From Serratia proteamaculans_D (GTDB lineage Bacteria; Pseudomonadota; Gammaproteobacteria; Enterobacterales; Enterobacteriaceae): a stretch of 64,000 nucleotides of DNA. Below are positions 40,982-48,779 of this stretch, in pieces. Positions within the stretch are counted from its first letter, which is position 1. Each line of letters begins with the position of its first letter. A program made the translations under genes and the position numbers. The notes beneath the pieces are model-generated. The model did no database searches. It was not told where the DNA came from and worked only from the letters and a program-made list of their open reading frames with translations. Location of the stretch: assembly GCF_049959315.1 (NCBI RefSeq), contig NZ_CP188201.1; one strand, written 5' to 3'.

Positions 40982-42664
40982 TTGCTTGTTAAACGTTCAG
41001 TGACCAGCAGCCTGGCCAAGGCGCTGTTTTGCATTGTGATTTTGTCCGTGCTCTGCACCGGGCTGGCGCTGACCACCGTGGCTGACAGCCTGCGTGACGC
41101 CGAAGCGGTCAACATTGCCGGTTCGCTGCGCATGCAGAGCTACCGGCTGGCCTACGATCTCACTGGCCCGGCTCCGGAGCTGGAACAGCATCTATTGCAG
41201 TATCAGCAATCCCTGCAGGCCCCTGCGTTGCAGAAGCTGGACCGTTTTTACGTACCTGCGGAAGTGCGGGAAAAGTATCTGTCTCTGCAGCATGCCTGGC
41301 AGCCCCTGGCGCAGCAGATCCGGGCCGGCCAGTCGGCCGACTATCAGGCCAATATCGCCGGCTATGTTAACCAGATTGACCATTTTGTGTTGGCGCTACA
41401 GCGTTATTCCGAGCTGAAACTGACCATTGTGGCAGCCATCAGCGTGCTGGGCTTTATCGCCATCATCGGCCTGGTGCTGTTTTGCATCCGTTTTATGCGC
41501 CGTCAGGTGGTAGCGCCGCTAAAGCATCTGGTGGATGCCAGCCAGCGCGTGCAACAGCGGGACTTTAACCATCCGCCACTGGATATCGCCCTGCCGAATG
41601 AGCTGGGCGTTTTGTCACAGGCCTTTACCGCCATGTCGGGCGACCTGGCCAAATTATATCAATCGCTGGAGCAGAAAGTGCGGGAGAAAACCCAGCGTCT
41701 GCAACAGGCAAACAAAACGCTGGAAGTGCTGTATACCTGCTCGCAAGCGCTGAGCGTGCGGCAGATAGACCAGCAGGCATTCGAACAAATCCTGCATATT
41801 GTGCGCCAAAGCGAAGATTTGCACTGTATCCGGCTAAAGGTGGCAGACAGCCTCAGTGAATGGCAATTGCACAGCGGTAGCCCTTCGGCAACGTTGGCGT
41901 GGCAATCGCTGGCCATCGTCCAGGGCGATAAACCGCTGGGTGAACTGAGCTGGCAGCAAAAGGAACAGCCACCCCACCCGCACCTGATGCAGAGCGTGAC
42001 CAATATGCTGAGCCGGGGGATCTATTTTAACCGCGCGCAAAAACAACATATGCAATTTTTGCTGATGGAAGAACGTGCCACCATCGCCCGCGAGCTGCAC
42101 GATTCTCTGGCACAGGCACTGTCGTTTTTGCGTATTCAGCTAACCCTGCTCAAGCGTACGCTGGCGGACAGCCCCCCTGAAGCACAAGAGATTATTAGCG
42201 ATTTTGACCAGGCGTTGGCCGATGCCTATCGCCAGCTGCGCGAACTGCTGACCACCTTCCGCCTGAACATTCAGGAGGCTGATTTGAACACCGCGCTGCA
42301 CCAATTGCTGGCGCCATTAAAGGTTCTTACCGGCGCGCGGATTCAGTTACACTGTCGGCTTTCTTCCCAGGCGCTCAATGCCCAGCAGCAGGTGCATGCG
42401 CTACAGATTGTGCGCGAAGCGGTGCTTAACGCCATCAAACATGCCGAAGCACAGGAAATCGTGATTCGCTGCGAAATGACGGCCGAGGGTGATAACAGCA
42501 TCAGCATCGCTGACGACGGTTGCGGCATCGCCAGCCTGAATGAACCTGAAGGTCACTATGGTCTGACCATCATGAGCGAGCGCGCTGCGCGACTGGGAGG
42601 AACGCTGCGCATCCAGCGGGGTGAGCCGGACGGCACGGAAGTCCGCCTGACATTCCCGCCATAA
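40982..42664 (+). CDS. narQ: Nitrate/nitrite sensor kinase NarQ, TTG start
   Basis: A 560-residue sensor: membrane segments at about 13-34 and 147-170, periplasmic nitrate-binding P-box NIAGSLRMQSYRLAYDL (44-60), HAMP, a cysteine-poor linker, the HisKA_3 site with His373 (RELHDSLAQ) and a HATPase domain (DDGCGI, GHYGLTIMSERA). The protein start MLVKRSVTSSLAK lines up with E. coli NarQ, and the only possible start there is TTG at 40982, with AAGG about 9 nt upstream. A four-codon ATG ORF (40978-40992) overlaps this start. It signals to NarP, encoded next. Confidence 0.93.
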   Translation: MLVKRSVTSSLAKALFCIVILSVLCTGLALTTVADSLRDAEAVNIAGSLRMQSYRLAYDLTGPAPELEQHLLQYQQSLQAPALQKLDRFYVPAEVREKYLSLQHAWQPLAQQIRAGQSADYQANIAGYVNQIDHFVLALQRYSELKLTIVAAISVLGFIAIIGLVLFCIRFMRRQVVAPLKHLVDASQRVQQRDFNHPPLDIALPNELGVLSQAFTAMSGDLAKLYQSLEQKVREKTQRLQQANKTLEVLYTCSQALSVRQIDQQAFEQILHIVRQSEDLHCIRLKVADSLSEWQLHSGSPSATLAWQSLAIVQGDKPLGELSWQQKEQPPHPHLMQSVTNMLSRGIYFNRAQKQHMQFLLMEERATIARELHDSLAQALSFLRIQLTLLKRTLADSPPEAQEIISDFDQALADAYRQLRELLTTFRLNIQEADLNTALHQLLAPLKVLTGARIQLHCRLSSQALNAQQQVHALQIVREAVLNAIKHAEAQEIVIRCEMTAEGDNSISIADDGCGIASLNEPEGHYGLTIMSERAARLGGTLRIQRGEPDGTEVRLTFPP

Positions 42665-42826
42665 AATCAGGACTGTTCACCCTTCGTTACGGTTTAGCTG
42701 AGTCTAACGGTCTATTTCAGGATGTTCGTGGCACCAATTGCCACTATTTTATAAGAGTCTGTCCCACTGTGAAGCGTGCTGCACGGCGCGTTTGAGTGGC
42801 TTTACTCGCTACAGGGAGCATATTTC

Positions 42827-43459
42827 ATGGTGATGAAGAATTACCGAGTGATGATCGTCGACGACCACCCGCTGATGCGCCGCGGCATCAAACAATTGCT
42901 GGGGCTGGATCCGCTGTTTAGCGTGCTGGCCGAAGCCAGCAGTGGCAACGAAGCCATTGCGCTCGCGCTGCAGCACACGCCGGACGTGATCCTGCTCGAT
43001 CTGAACATGAAAGGCTTGTCCGGTCTGGACACGCTGAAAGCGCTGCGCAATGAAGGCGTGGACGCCCGTATTATCGTACTGACGGTATCGGATTCACGCA
43101 ACGACGTGTACGCGTTGATCGACGCCGGCGCCGACGGCTACCTGCTGAAAGACAGTGAACCGGAACAATTGCTGGAGCACATTCGCGCGGCGGCGGAAGG
43201 CCAGAACGTGATTAGCGACGCGGTAGCGGACTATCTCTCATCCCGTAGTGAACAACACGACCCCTTTGCCGAACTGACCGAACGCGAGCTGGACGTGCTG
43301 CAGGAAGTGGCGCGTGGCCTGTCCAATAAGCAGGTAGCGGCCCAGCTGCACATTTCTGAAGAGACAGTGAAAGTACATATTCGCAATATGCTACGCAAAC
43401 TGGATGTACGTTCACGCGTGGCGGCAACGGTGATGTACCTGGAGCACAAGAGTCAATAA
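42827..43459 (+). CDS. narP: Nitrate/nitrite response regulator NarP
   Basis: A 210-residue NarL-family regulator: receiver with Asp58 (VILLDLNMKGLSG), then a LuxR-type helix-turn-helix (LTERELDVLQEVARGLSNKQVAAQLHISEETVKVH, about 144-180). It activates nap and other anaerobic genes with nitrate or nitrite. The start at 42827 has GGAG at 42814-42817; an in-frame extension to 42776 adds a non-homologous stretch. Adjacent narQ on the same strand, 162 bp away, is the likely partner. In E. coli narQ and narP are at separate loci. Confidence 0.94.
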   Translation: MVMKNYRVMIVDDHPLMRRGIKQLLGLDPLFSVLAEASSGNEAIALALQHTPDVILLDLNMKGLSGLDTLKALRNEGVDARIIVLTVSDSRNDVYALIDAGADGYLLKDSEPEQLLEHIRAAAEGQNVISDAVADYLSSRSEQHDPFAELTERELDVLQEVARGLSNKQVAAQLHISEETVKVHIRNMLRKLDVRSRVAATVMYLEHKSQ

Positions 43460-43460
43460 T

Positions 43461-43491
43461 CCTTCCCCGGCGTGCCGGGGAGGCTTTATTC
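43461..43491 (+). terminator. Terminator after narP
   Basis: The stem CCCCGGC / GCCGGGG, extended by weaker pairs, with a GT loop is followed by CTTTATT. It overlaps the 3' end of the convergent HTH gene. Confidence 0.7.
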
Positions 43492-43764
43492 GATGGCGGC
43501 GAGCAGCGTCTGATGATGCTGATTAACCCAGCCCTTGTTGATCGGCCCCCAGTTTTCCAACTGATAGAAACCGTCGTTATTGCGTACGCCCTGCTGAATA
43601 AACTGCAATTCTACCCCCAGACCGGGCAAGGCTTTCAACACGTCTTGCAGGGTTCGGCGCGGCCAGCCGGTCAGCTCCATCAGACGCGGGACGTTTGGCC
43701 GTTCGCTGTGGCTGATCAGCCAGCACAGATAAAGACGACGGGCAAATACCGGGTTAATTTCCAT
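43486..43764 (-). CDS. Small winged helix-turn-helix protein
   Basis: A 92-residue predicted DNA-binding protein. Residues 7-60 (FARRLYLCWLISHSERPNVPRLMELTGWPRRTLQDVLKAL) form a winged-helix domain with recognition helix TGWPRRTLQDVLK. The start ATG at 43764 has GGAGCAAGGC directly upstream, better than the ATG at 43779. It lies between narP and acrD, both on the other strand. Role unknown; I do not recognise a named E. coli homologue. Confidence 0.8.
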   Translation of the reverse strand: MEINPVFARRLYLCWLISHSERPNVPRLMELTGWPRRTLQDVLKALPGLGVELQFIQQGVRNNDGFYQLENWGPINKGWVNQHHQTLLAAIE

Positions 43765-44046
43765 GCCTTGCTCCTGCATTAAAGTGAGTCCTGATTATTT
43801 TTTGACAACGCCGAATACTCAGGCCCTTGATTGTCATTAAATTGTCTTAATCGCGACGTTAAAGGTAATGACGGCGTAATTAGGGGGTTCTTCTACCGTT
43901 ATTTACATTATCTCCTTTTTTTCTCCACGCTTTCCCCCTCCTTCACGCGTAAAGTGCATAAGTGCCGGAATCCTTCCCAGCCACTGAGAAAACGCAATTC
44001 CGATGCGTCTTAAAGATAGAACAAGTCATAACGAGGTTCGCGCTGC

Positions 44047-47000
44047 ATGGCCAATTTTTTTATTGATCGCCCGATTTTCGCCTGGGTCCTGGCAATTATT
44101 CTTTGCCTGACCGGCGCTTTGGCGATTTTTTCCTTACCGGTGGAACAATATCCAAATCTGGCGCCGCCGAACGTTCGCATTAGCGCTACCTACCCAGGTG
44201 CTTCGGCACAGACGCTGGAAAACACCGTCACCCAGATTATCGAACAGAACATGACGGGTCTGGACAACATGATGTATATGTCGTCGCAGAGCACCAATAC
44301 CGGGCGAGCCACGGTAACGCTGACCTTTGAGGCCGGTACCGATCCTAACGAGGCGATGCAGCAGGTACAAAACCAACTGCAGGCGGCGATTAAACGACTG
44401 CCGCAGGCCGTGCAGACCCAGGGGGTAACGGTATCGAAATCCGGTGATACCACGTTGATGATGGTGGCCTTTGTCTCCACCGACGGCAGCATGGACAAGC
44501 AGGACATTGCCGATTACATCGTTTCCAACCTGCAGGATCCGCTCAGCCGCATCAACGGCGTGGGCAGCATGGACGTTTACGGTTCGCAATACGCCATGCG
44601 CATCTGGCTCGATCCCAACAAACTTAACAGTTACCAGCTCACCACCCAGGACGTTGTTAGCGCGATTAAATCGCAGAACGCCCAGGTCGCGGTCGGCCAG
44701 CTCGGCGGTACACCCTCCGTCGATAAACAGGCGCTTAACGCCACCATCAACGCACAGTCGCAGTTGCAAACGCCTGAGCAGTTCCGAAAAATTACCCTGC
44801 GAGTCAACCAGGACGGTTCATTAGTCACGCTTGGCGATGTCGCCACCATCGAACTCGGTGGCGAAAACTATGACTATCTCAGCCGCTATAACGGCATGCA
44901 GGCCGCCGGCATGAACATCAAGCTGGCCTCCGGTGCCAACGAGTTGCAAACCGATCAGTTGGTGAAGGATAAAATCGCCGAGCTGTCGCAGTATTTCCCG
45001 CACGGGCTGGAGGCGAAGGTCGCCTATGAAACCACCCCGTTCGTCAAGGCCTCAATCAAAGACGTGGTAAAAACCCTGCTGGAAGCCATTGTGCTGGTGT
45101 TCCTGGTAATGTACCTGTTCCTGCAGAACTTCCGCGCCACCCTAATCCCGACCATCGCCGTGCCGGTAGTGCTGATGGGCACCTTCGCCATTCTTTCAGC
45201 CTGCGGATTCAGTATTAACACCCTGACCATGTTCGCCATGGTGCTGGCCATCGGGCTATTGGTGGATGACGCCATCGTGGTGGTGGAAAACGTCGAACGC
45301 GTAATGAGCGAGGAAGGCCTGTCGCCCAGAGACGCCACTCGCAAATCCATGGGGCAGATCCAAAGTGCGCTGGTCGGCATCGCCATGGTGTTGTCAGCGG
45401 TGTTTATCCCGATGGCGTTCTTCGGCGGTACCACCGGTGCCATTTACCGCCAGTTCTCGATCACCATCGTTTCGGCCATGGTGCTGTCGGTGCTGGTGGC
45501 GATGATCCTGACCCCTGCCCTGTGCGCCACCTTGCTCAAACCGATTGCCAAAGGTCACCATCACGGCAAGCGCGGCTTCTTCGGCTGGTTCAACCGTATG
45601 TTCAACCGCAACGCCGACCGCTACGAGCGCGGTGTGGCGCGGGTGCTGCACTCCAGTGCACGTTATATGGTGATTTACCTGTTGCTGCTTGGCGGCATGG
45701 CGTTACTGTTTATCAAGCTGCCGACCTCCTTCCTGCCGCAGGAAGACCGTGGGGTATTCACCGTCCAGGTGCAGTTGCCGCCGGGTTCGACCCTGCAGCA
45801 AACCACCAAAGTGGTGGAAAAAGTTGAACACTATTTCCTGACCAAAGAAAAACAGGACGTGCTGTCCGTGTTCTCCACCATTGGTGCCGGTCCCGGCGGC
45901 AACGGGCAGAACGTGGCACGCATGTTTATTCGCTTGAAAGACTGGGATTTGCGTACCTCCGGTGCCAACAGCTCATTCGATATCATCGATCGCGCCACCA
46001 AGGAATTTAACCAGATTATCGAGGCGCGGGTGATTGCCAGCAGTCCACCGGCGATTACCGGTCTGGGCAATTCTTCCGGCTTCGATATGGAACTCGAAGA
46101 CCATGCCGGTCTGGGGCACGACAAACTGATGGCGGCACGCAATCAACTGCTGCAGTTGGCTGCCGCTAACCCGCTGCTGTCCCGCGTGCGTCACAATGGC
46201 CTGGATGACAGCCCGCAGTTGCAGATTGATATTGACCAACGCAAGGCCCAGGCGCTGGGTGTTTCAATCGATGACATCAACAACACGCTGTCGACCGCCT
46301 GGGGCTCAACCTACGTTAACGACTTCGTTGACCGTGGTCGGGTGAAAAAAGTCTATGTGCAGGCCGCCGCACCGTTCCGCATGCTGCCTGGTGACATCGA
46401 TAAATGGTTCGTGCGCAACAGTGCGGGGGGCATGGTGCCGTTCAGCGCCTTTGCCACCTCCCATTGGGAATATGGCTCTCCACGTCTGGAACGCTATAAC
46501 GGCAGCTCAGCGCTGGAAATTGTGGGCGAAGCAGCAAAAGGCGTCAGTAGCGGTACCGCCATGGCCGAAATGGAAAAGATTGTCAGCCAGTTACCGACCG
46601 GCTTCGGTCTGGAATGGACCGCCATGTCCTACCAGGAACGCCTGTCCGGCTCGCAGGCACCGGCGCTGTATGCTATTTCGCTGTTGGTGGTGTTCCTGTG
46701 TCTGGCGGCGCTGTATGAGAGCTGGTCAATTCCGTTCTCGGTGATGCTGGTGGTACCGTTGGGCCTGATTGGTGCCGTTGCCGCAACCTGGCTACGCGGG
46801 CTGGAGAATGACGTTTACTTCCAGGTGGGGATGCTGACCATCATCGGGCTGTCGGCGAAAAACGCCATTCTGATCGTCGAATTCGCCAACGAGCTAAACC
46901 ATAAGGGCCAGGATCTGATGTCGGCCACCCTGGAAGCCTCACGCATGCGCCTGCGGCCGATCCTGATGACCTCACTGGCCTTTATCTTCGGCGTACTGCC

Positions 47001-47184
47001 GATGACCATCAGCAGTGGCGCCGGCTCAGGCAGCCAGCATGCGGTGGGTACCGGGGTAATGGGCGGTATGATTTCCGCCACCCTGCTGGCGATTTTCTTC
47101 GTACCGTTGTTCTTTGTGCTGGTGCGCCGCCGCTTCCCTGGTAAGGCAGCAGCCACCGCCAAAGCGCAAGACAGCGCGCAATAG
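44047..47184 (+). CDS. acrD: AcrD multidrug efflux RND transporter
   Basis: A 1045-residue inner-membrane RND pump. Twelve membrane segments and two large periplasmic loops are evident; the proton-relay aspartates are Asp407-Asp408 (GLLVDDAIVVVENVERVM). AcrD exports aminoglycosides and other amphiphiles with AcrA and TolC. Identity as AcrD rather than AcrB is from position: narQ and ypfM flank it as in E. coli. No membrane-fusion protein is encoded here, so it must borrow AcrA. The C-terminus ends in an Ala/Lys tail. Confidence 0.93.
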   Translation: MANFFIDRPIFAWVLAIILCLTGALAIFSLPVEQYPNLAPPNVRISATYPGASAQTLENTVTQIIEQNMTGLDNMMYMSSQSTNTGRATVTLTFEAGTDPNEAMQQVQNQLQAAIKRLPQAVQTQGVTVSKSGDTTLMMVAFVSTDGSMDKQDIADYIVSNLQDPLSRINGVGSMDVYGSQYAMRIWLDPNKLNSYQLTTQDVVSAIKSQNAQVAVGQLGGTPSVDKQALNATINAQSQLQTPEQFRKITLRVNQDGSLVTLGDVATIELGGENYDYLSRYNGMQAAGMNIKLASGANELQTDQLVKDKIAELSQYFPHGLEAKVAYETTPFVKASIKDVVKTLLEAIVLVFLVMYLFLQNFRATLIPTIAVPVVLMGTFAILSACGFSINTLTMFAMVLAIGLLVDDAIVVVENVERVMSEEGLSPRDATRKSMGQIQSALVGIAMVLSAVFIPMAFFGGTTGAIYRQFSITIVSAMVLSVLVAMILTPALCATLLKPIAKGHHHGKRGFFGWFNRMFNRNADRYERGVARVLHSSARYMVIYLLLLGGMALLFIKLPTSFLPQEDRGVFTVQVQLPPGSTLQQTTKVVEKVEHYFLTKEKQDVLSVFSTIGAGPGGNGQNVARMFIRLKDWDLRTSGANSSFDIIDRATKEFNQIIEARVIASSPPAITGLGNSSGFDMELEDHAGLGHDKLMAARNQLLQLAAANPLLSRVRHNGLDDSPQLQIDIDQRKAQALGVSIDDINNTLSTAWGSTYVNDFVDRGRVKKVYVQAAAPFRMLPGDIDKWFVRNSAGGMVPFSAFATSHWEYGSPRLERYNGSSALEIVGEAAKGVSSGTAMAEMEKIVSQLPTGFGLEWTAMSYQERLSGSQAPALYAISLLVVFLCLAALYESWSIPFSVMLVVPLGLIGAVAATWLRGLENDVYFQVGMLTIIGLSAKNAILIVEFANELNHKGQDLMSATLEASRMRLRPILMTSLAFIFGVLPMTISSGAGSGSQHAVGTGVMGGMISATLLAIFFVPLFFVLVRRRFPGKAAATAKAQDSAQ

Positions 47185-47190
47185 CAGGCA

Positions 47191-47228
47191 AAAAAAAGCA
47201 GCGTCGGGAAACCGATGCTGCTTTATCT
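47191..47228. terminator. Bidirectional terminator between acrD and ypfM
   Basis: A 13-bp stem AAAGCAGCGTCGG / CCGATGCTGCTTT (one G-T pair) closes a GAAA tetraloop. Seven T follow on the minus strand (ypfM side); the plus-strand T tract is short. Confidence 0.88.
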
Positions 47229-47304
47229 CGAACGAGCGTCTCGTTCCCAGGGTGCTTTAATCACGAACAAATAAACCAACCTTGTTATCAACCTCAACGC
47301 AGTG

Positions 47305-47364
47305 TCAGTTACCTAACATCTCTTCGATGAAGTCTTTCCAGTTTCCCAACTCACGATCAACCAT
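47305..47364 (-). CDS. ypfM: Small peptide YpfM (19 residues)
   Basis: ATG at 47364 encodes MVDRELGNWKDFIEEMLGN and stops at 47305-47307. It is nearly identical to the recalled E. coli YpfM (MIERELGNWKDFIE core), which also lies between acrD and yffB. Function is unknown. The conserved sequence, strand, position and following terminator make it a real gene. Confidence 0.9.
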   Translation of the reverse strand: MVDRELGNWKDFIEEMLGN

Positions 47365-47643
47365 AATAATTTACAACCTCAATTAATAGACGAAGCGAAT
47401 TCTACGCCTGTTTTTTGAGCAAGTGAAGAGGTTCGGGAACGATGCCACCCGCGAAAACCGGGGATAGTGCACATTTTCGTATTTATCTGATCAATGGTTA
47501 ATCCCGACTATTCCCTTCCGTTATTAATCCATCAAACAACGCACCTAAAAGATCTAAATCTGCCGCGGTGGGCCATTCCCCTGGCAGCCAACCGCTCAGC
47601 CAAGGTCGACATCAATAACTTCATATGATTACAAAATGATATT

Positions 47644-47662
47644 GATATTAATTATCAATATC
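47644..47662. promoter_or_regulatory. Fur box upstream of the YncE-like gene
   Basis: GATATTAATTATCAATATC matches 15 of 19 Fur consensus positions and is part of a larger palindrome with 13-bp arms (AATGATATTGATA / TATCAATATCATT, 47636-47666). It lies 42 bp before the start at 47704. Confidence 0.85.
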
Positions 47663-47703
47663 ATTACGATTCTCAAATCGTAAATTGATGTAAAGGAATG
47701 TAT

Positions 47704-48771
47704 ATGAAGTTGCATCTGTTCACTCCAGGCAAAGGTTTCTCTTTCAGCACCCTCACCTCCGCCATGCTGCTGTCTTGCTCAACGCTGGCCGCTGAGCTGC
47801 CAGAAAGCCATTTCCAAACCCAACCGGTGGGATACGGTCTGTATGAGCTGGCATTTGATGGCCAAAACAACACCCTGTTTGCCGCCTCTTCCCCTTCATT
47901 CGCCAAAGACAAGAACAGCGGCATTGTCTACCGTATCAATCCAGCCACGCTGGCCACCGAGGGGAAGATCGTTACCCAACGCCGCGCCTTCGCCACCGCG
48001 TTGGATGAAGAACGCCACGTTTTGTACATCGGCAATACCGTCGACGGTTCCGTAACCCTGATTGATACCCAGAGCGGTAAAGAACTCGCCACCATCCAAC
48101 TCAGCGAAAGCATGAAAGAGGACCAGTTCACCCCAACGCGTGAAATGGTGCTTGATAAGAAAAATCAGCGTTTGTATGTCTCTGGCACTGCGAAGCAAGG
48201 CGTGCTGTGGGTGATCGACACCGCCAAACGGGAAAAGATTGCCACCATCAGCAACGTCGGCGAATACCCCACCGGTCTTGCTCTGGACAGTGAACGTGGT
48301 CATATCTACTGCGTTAATGGCGGCGGTGAACTCATTACCCTGGACATCAGCAGCCACAAAATCCTCAAGCGCCTGGTAGTGGAACCCGCCAAGAAACACT
48401 TTTTCCTGAACATCAGCCTGGACAGCAAAACCGGCCGTGCCTTCATCACCGATCCTGACCTGCCGAAAGTGCTGGTTGTCGATATCAACAGCGGCAAAAT
48501 CCTGCACCAGATTGAGGTGATCAACTCACTGGCGGTGCTGTTCAACCCCGCCCGCAGCGAAATCTACATCACGCACCGCGAGGCCAAACGCATCAGCATC
48601 GTGGACAGCAACAGCTATCAGGTCAAAAACAGCATCACCACCACCGCACTGCCCAACAGCCTGGCCCTTTCTGCGGACGGCAATACCCTCTTTGCCAGCA
48701 TCAAGCAGTCCAAGGAAGAGATGGAGAAAAAGCAGGATTATCTGCTCAAGATTAACCTTGGCGGACTGTGA
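47704..48771 (+). CDS. yncE: YncE-like periplasmic beta-propeller protein
   Basis: A 355-residue exported protein: signal peptide (about 1-30, cut after TLA) and repeated YVTN/propeller blades (RVYIGNTVDGSVTLIDTQSGK-type repeats: HVLYIGNTVDGSVTLID, RLYVSGTAKQGVLWVIDT, HIYCVNGGGELITLDI, AFITDPDLPKVLVVDI). It resembles E. coli YncE, an iron-regulated propeller whose role is unclear. The start at 47704 is preferred over 47698 because AAGGA is 7 nt away. Its stop overlaps the next receptor gene's start region, so the two form an operon behind a Fur box. Confidence 0.85.
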   Translation: MKLHLFTPGKGFSFSTLTSAMLLSCSTLAAELPESHFQTQPVGYGLYELAFDGQNNTLFAASSPSFAKDKNSGIVYRINPATLATEGKIVTQRRAFATALDEERHVLYIGNTVDGSVTLIDTQSGKELATIQLSESMKEDQFTPTREMVLDKKNQRLYVSGTAKQGVLWVIDTAKREKIATISNVGEYPTGLALDSERGHIYCVNGGGELITLDISSHKILKRLVVEPAKKHFFLNISLDSKTGRAFITDPDLPKVLVVDINSGKILHQIEVINSLAVLFNPARSEIYITHREAKRISIVDSNSYQVKNSITTTALPNSLALSADGNTLFASIKQSKEEMEKKQDYLLKINLGGL

Positions 48772-48779
48772 GGCAGGCA

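Larger units (their letters stand above)
47185..47703. other. 519-bp region after acrD: terminator, ypfM and Fur box
   Basis: It contains a bidirectional hairpin terminator (47191-47228), the 19-codon ypfM gene on the minus strand (47305-47364) and an iron-type palindrome (47636-47666). The middle part, 47365-47630, shows no gene and should hold the ypfM promoter. Confidence 0.7.

Noticed and set aside
44047..47184. acrB instead of acrD
   Set aside because: The pump resembles AcrB closely, but there is no acrA or acrR beside it, and narQ/ypfM flank it as they do acrD.
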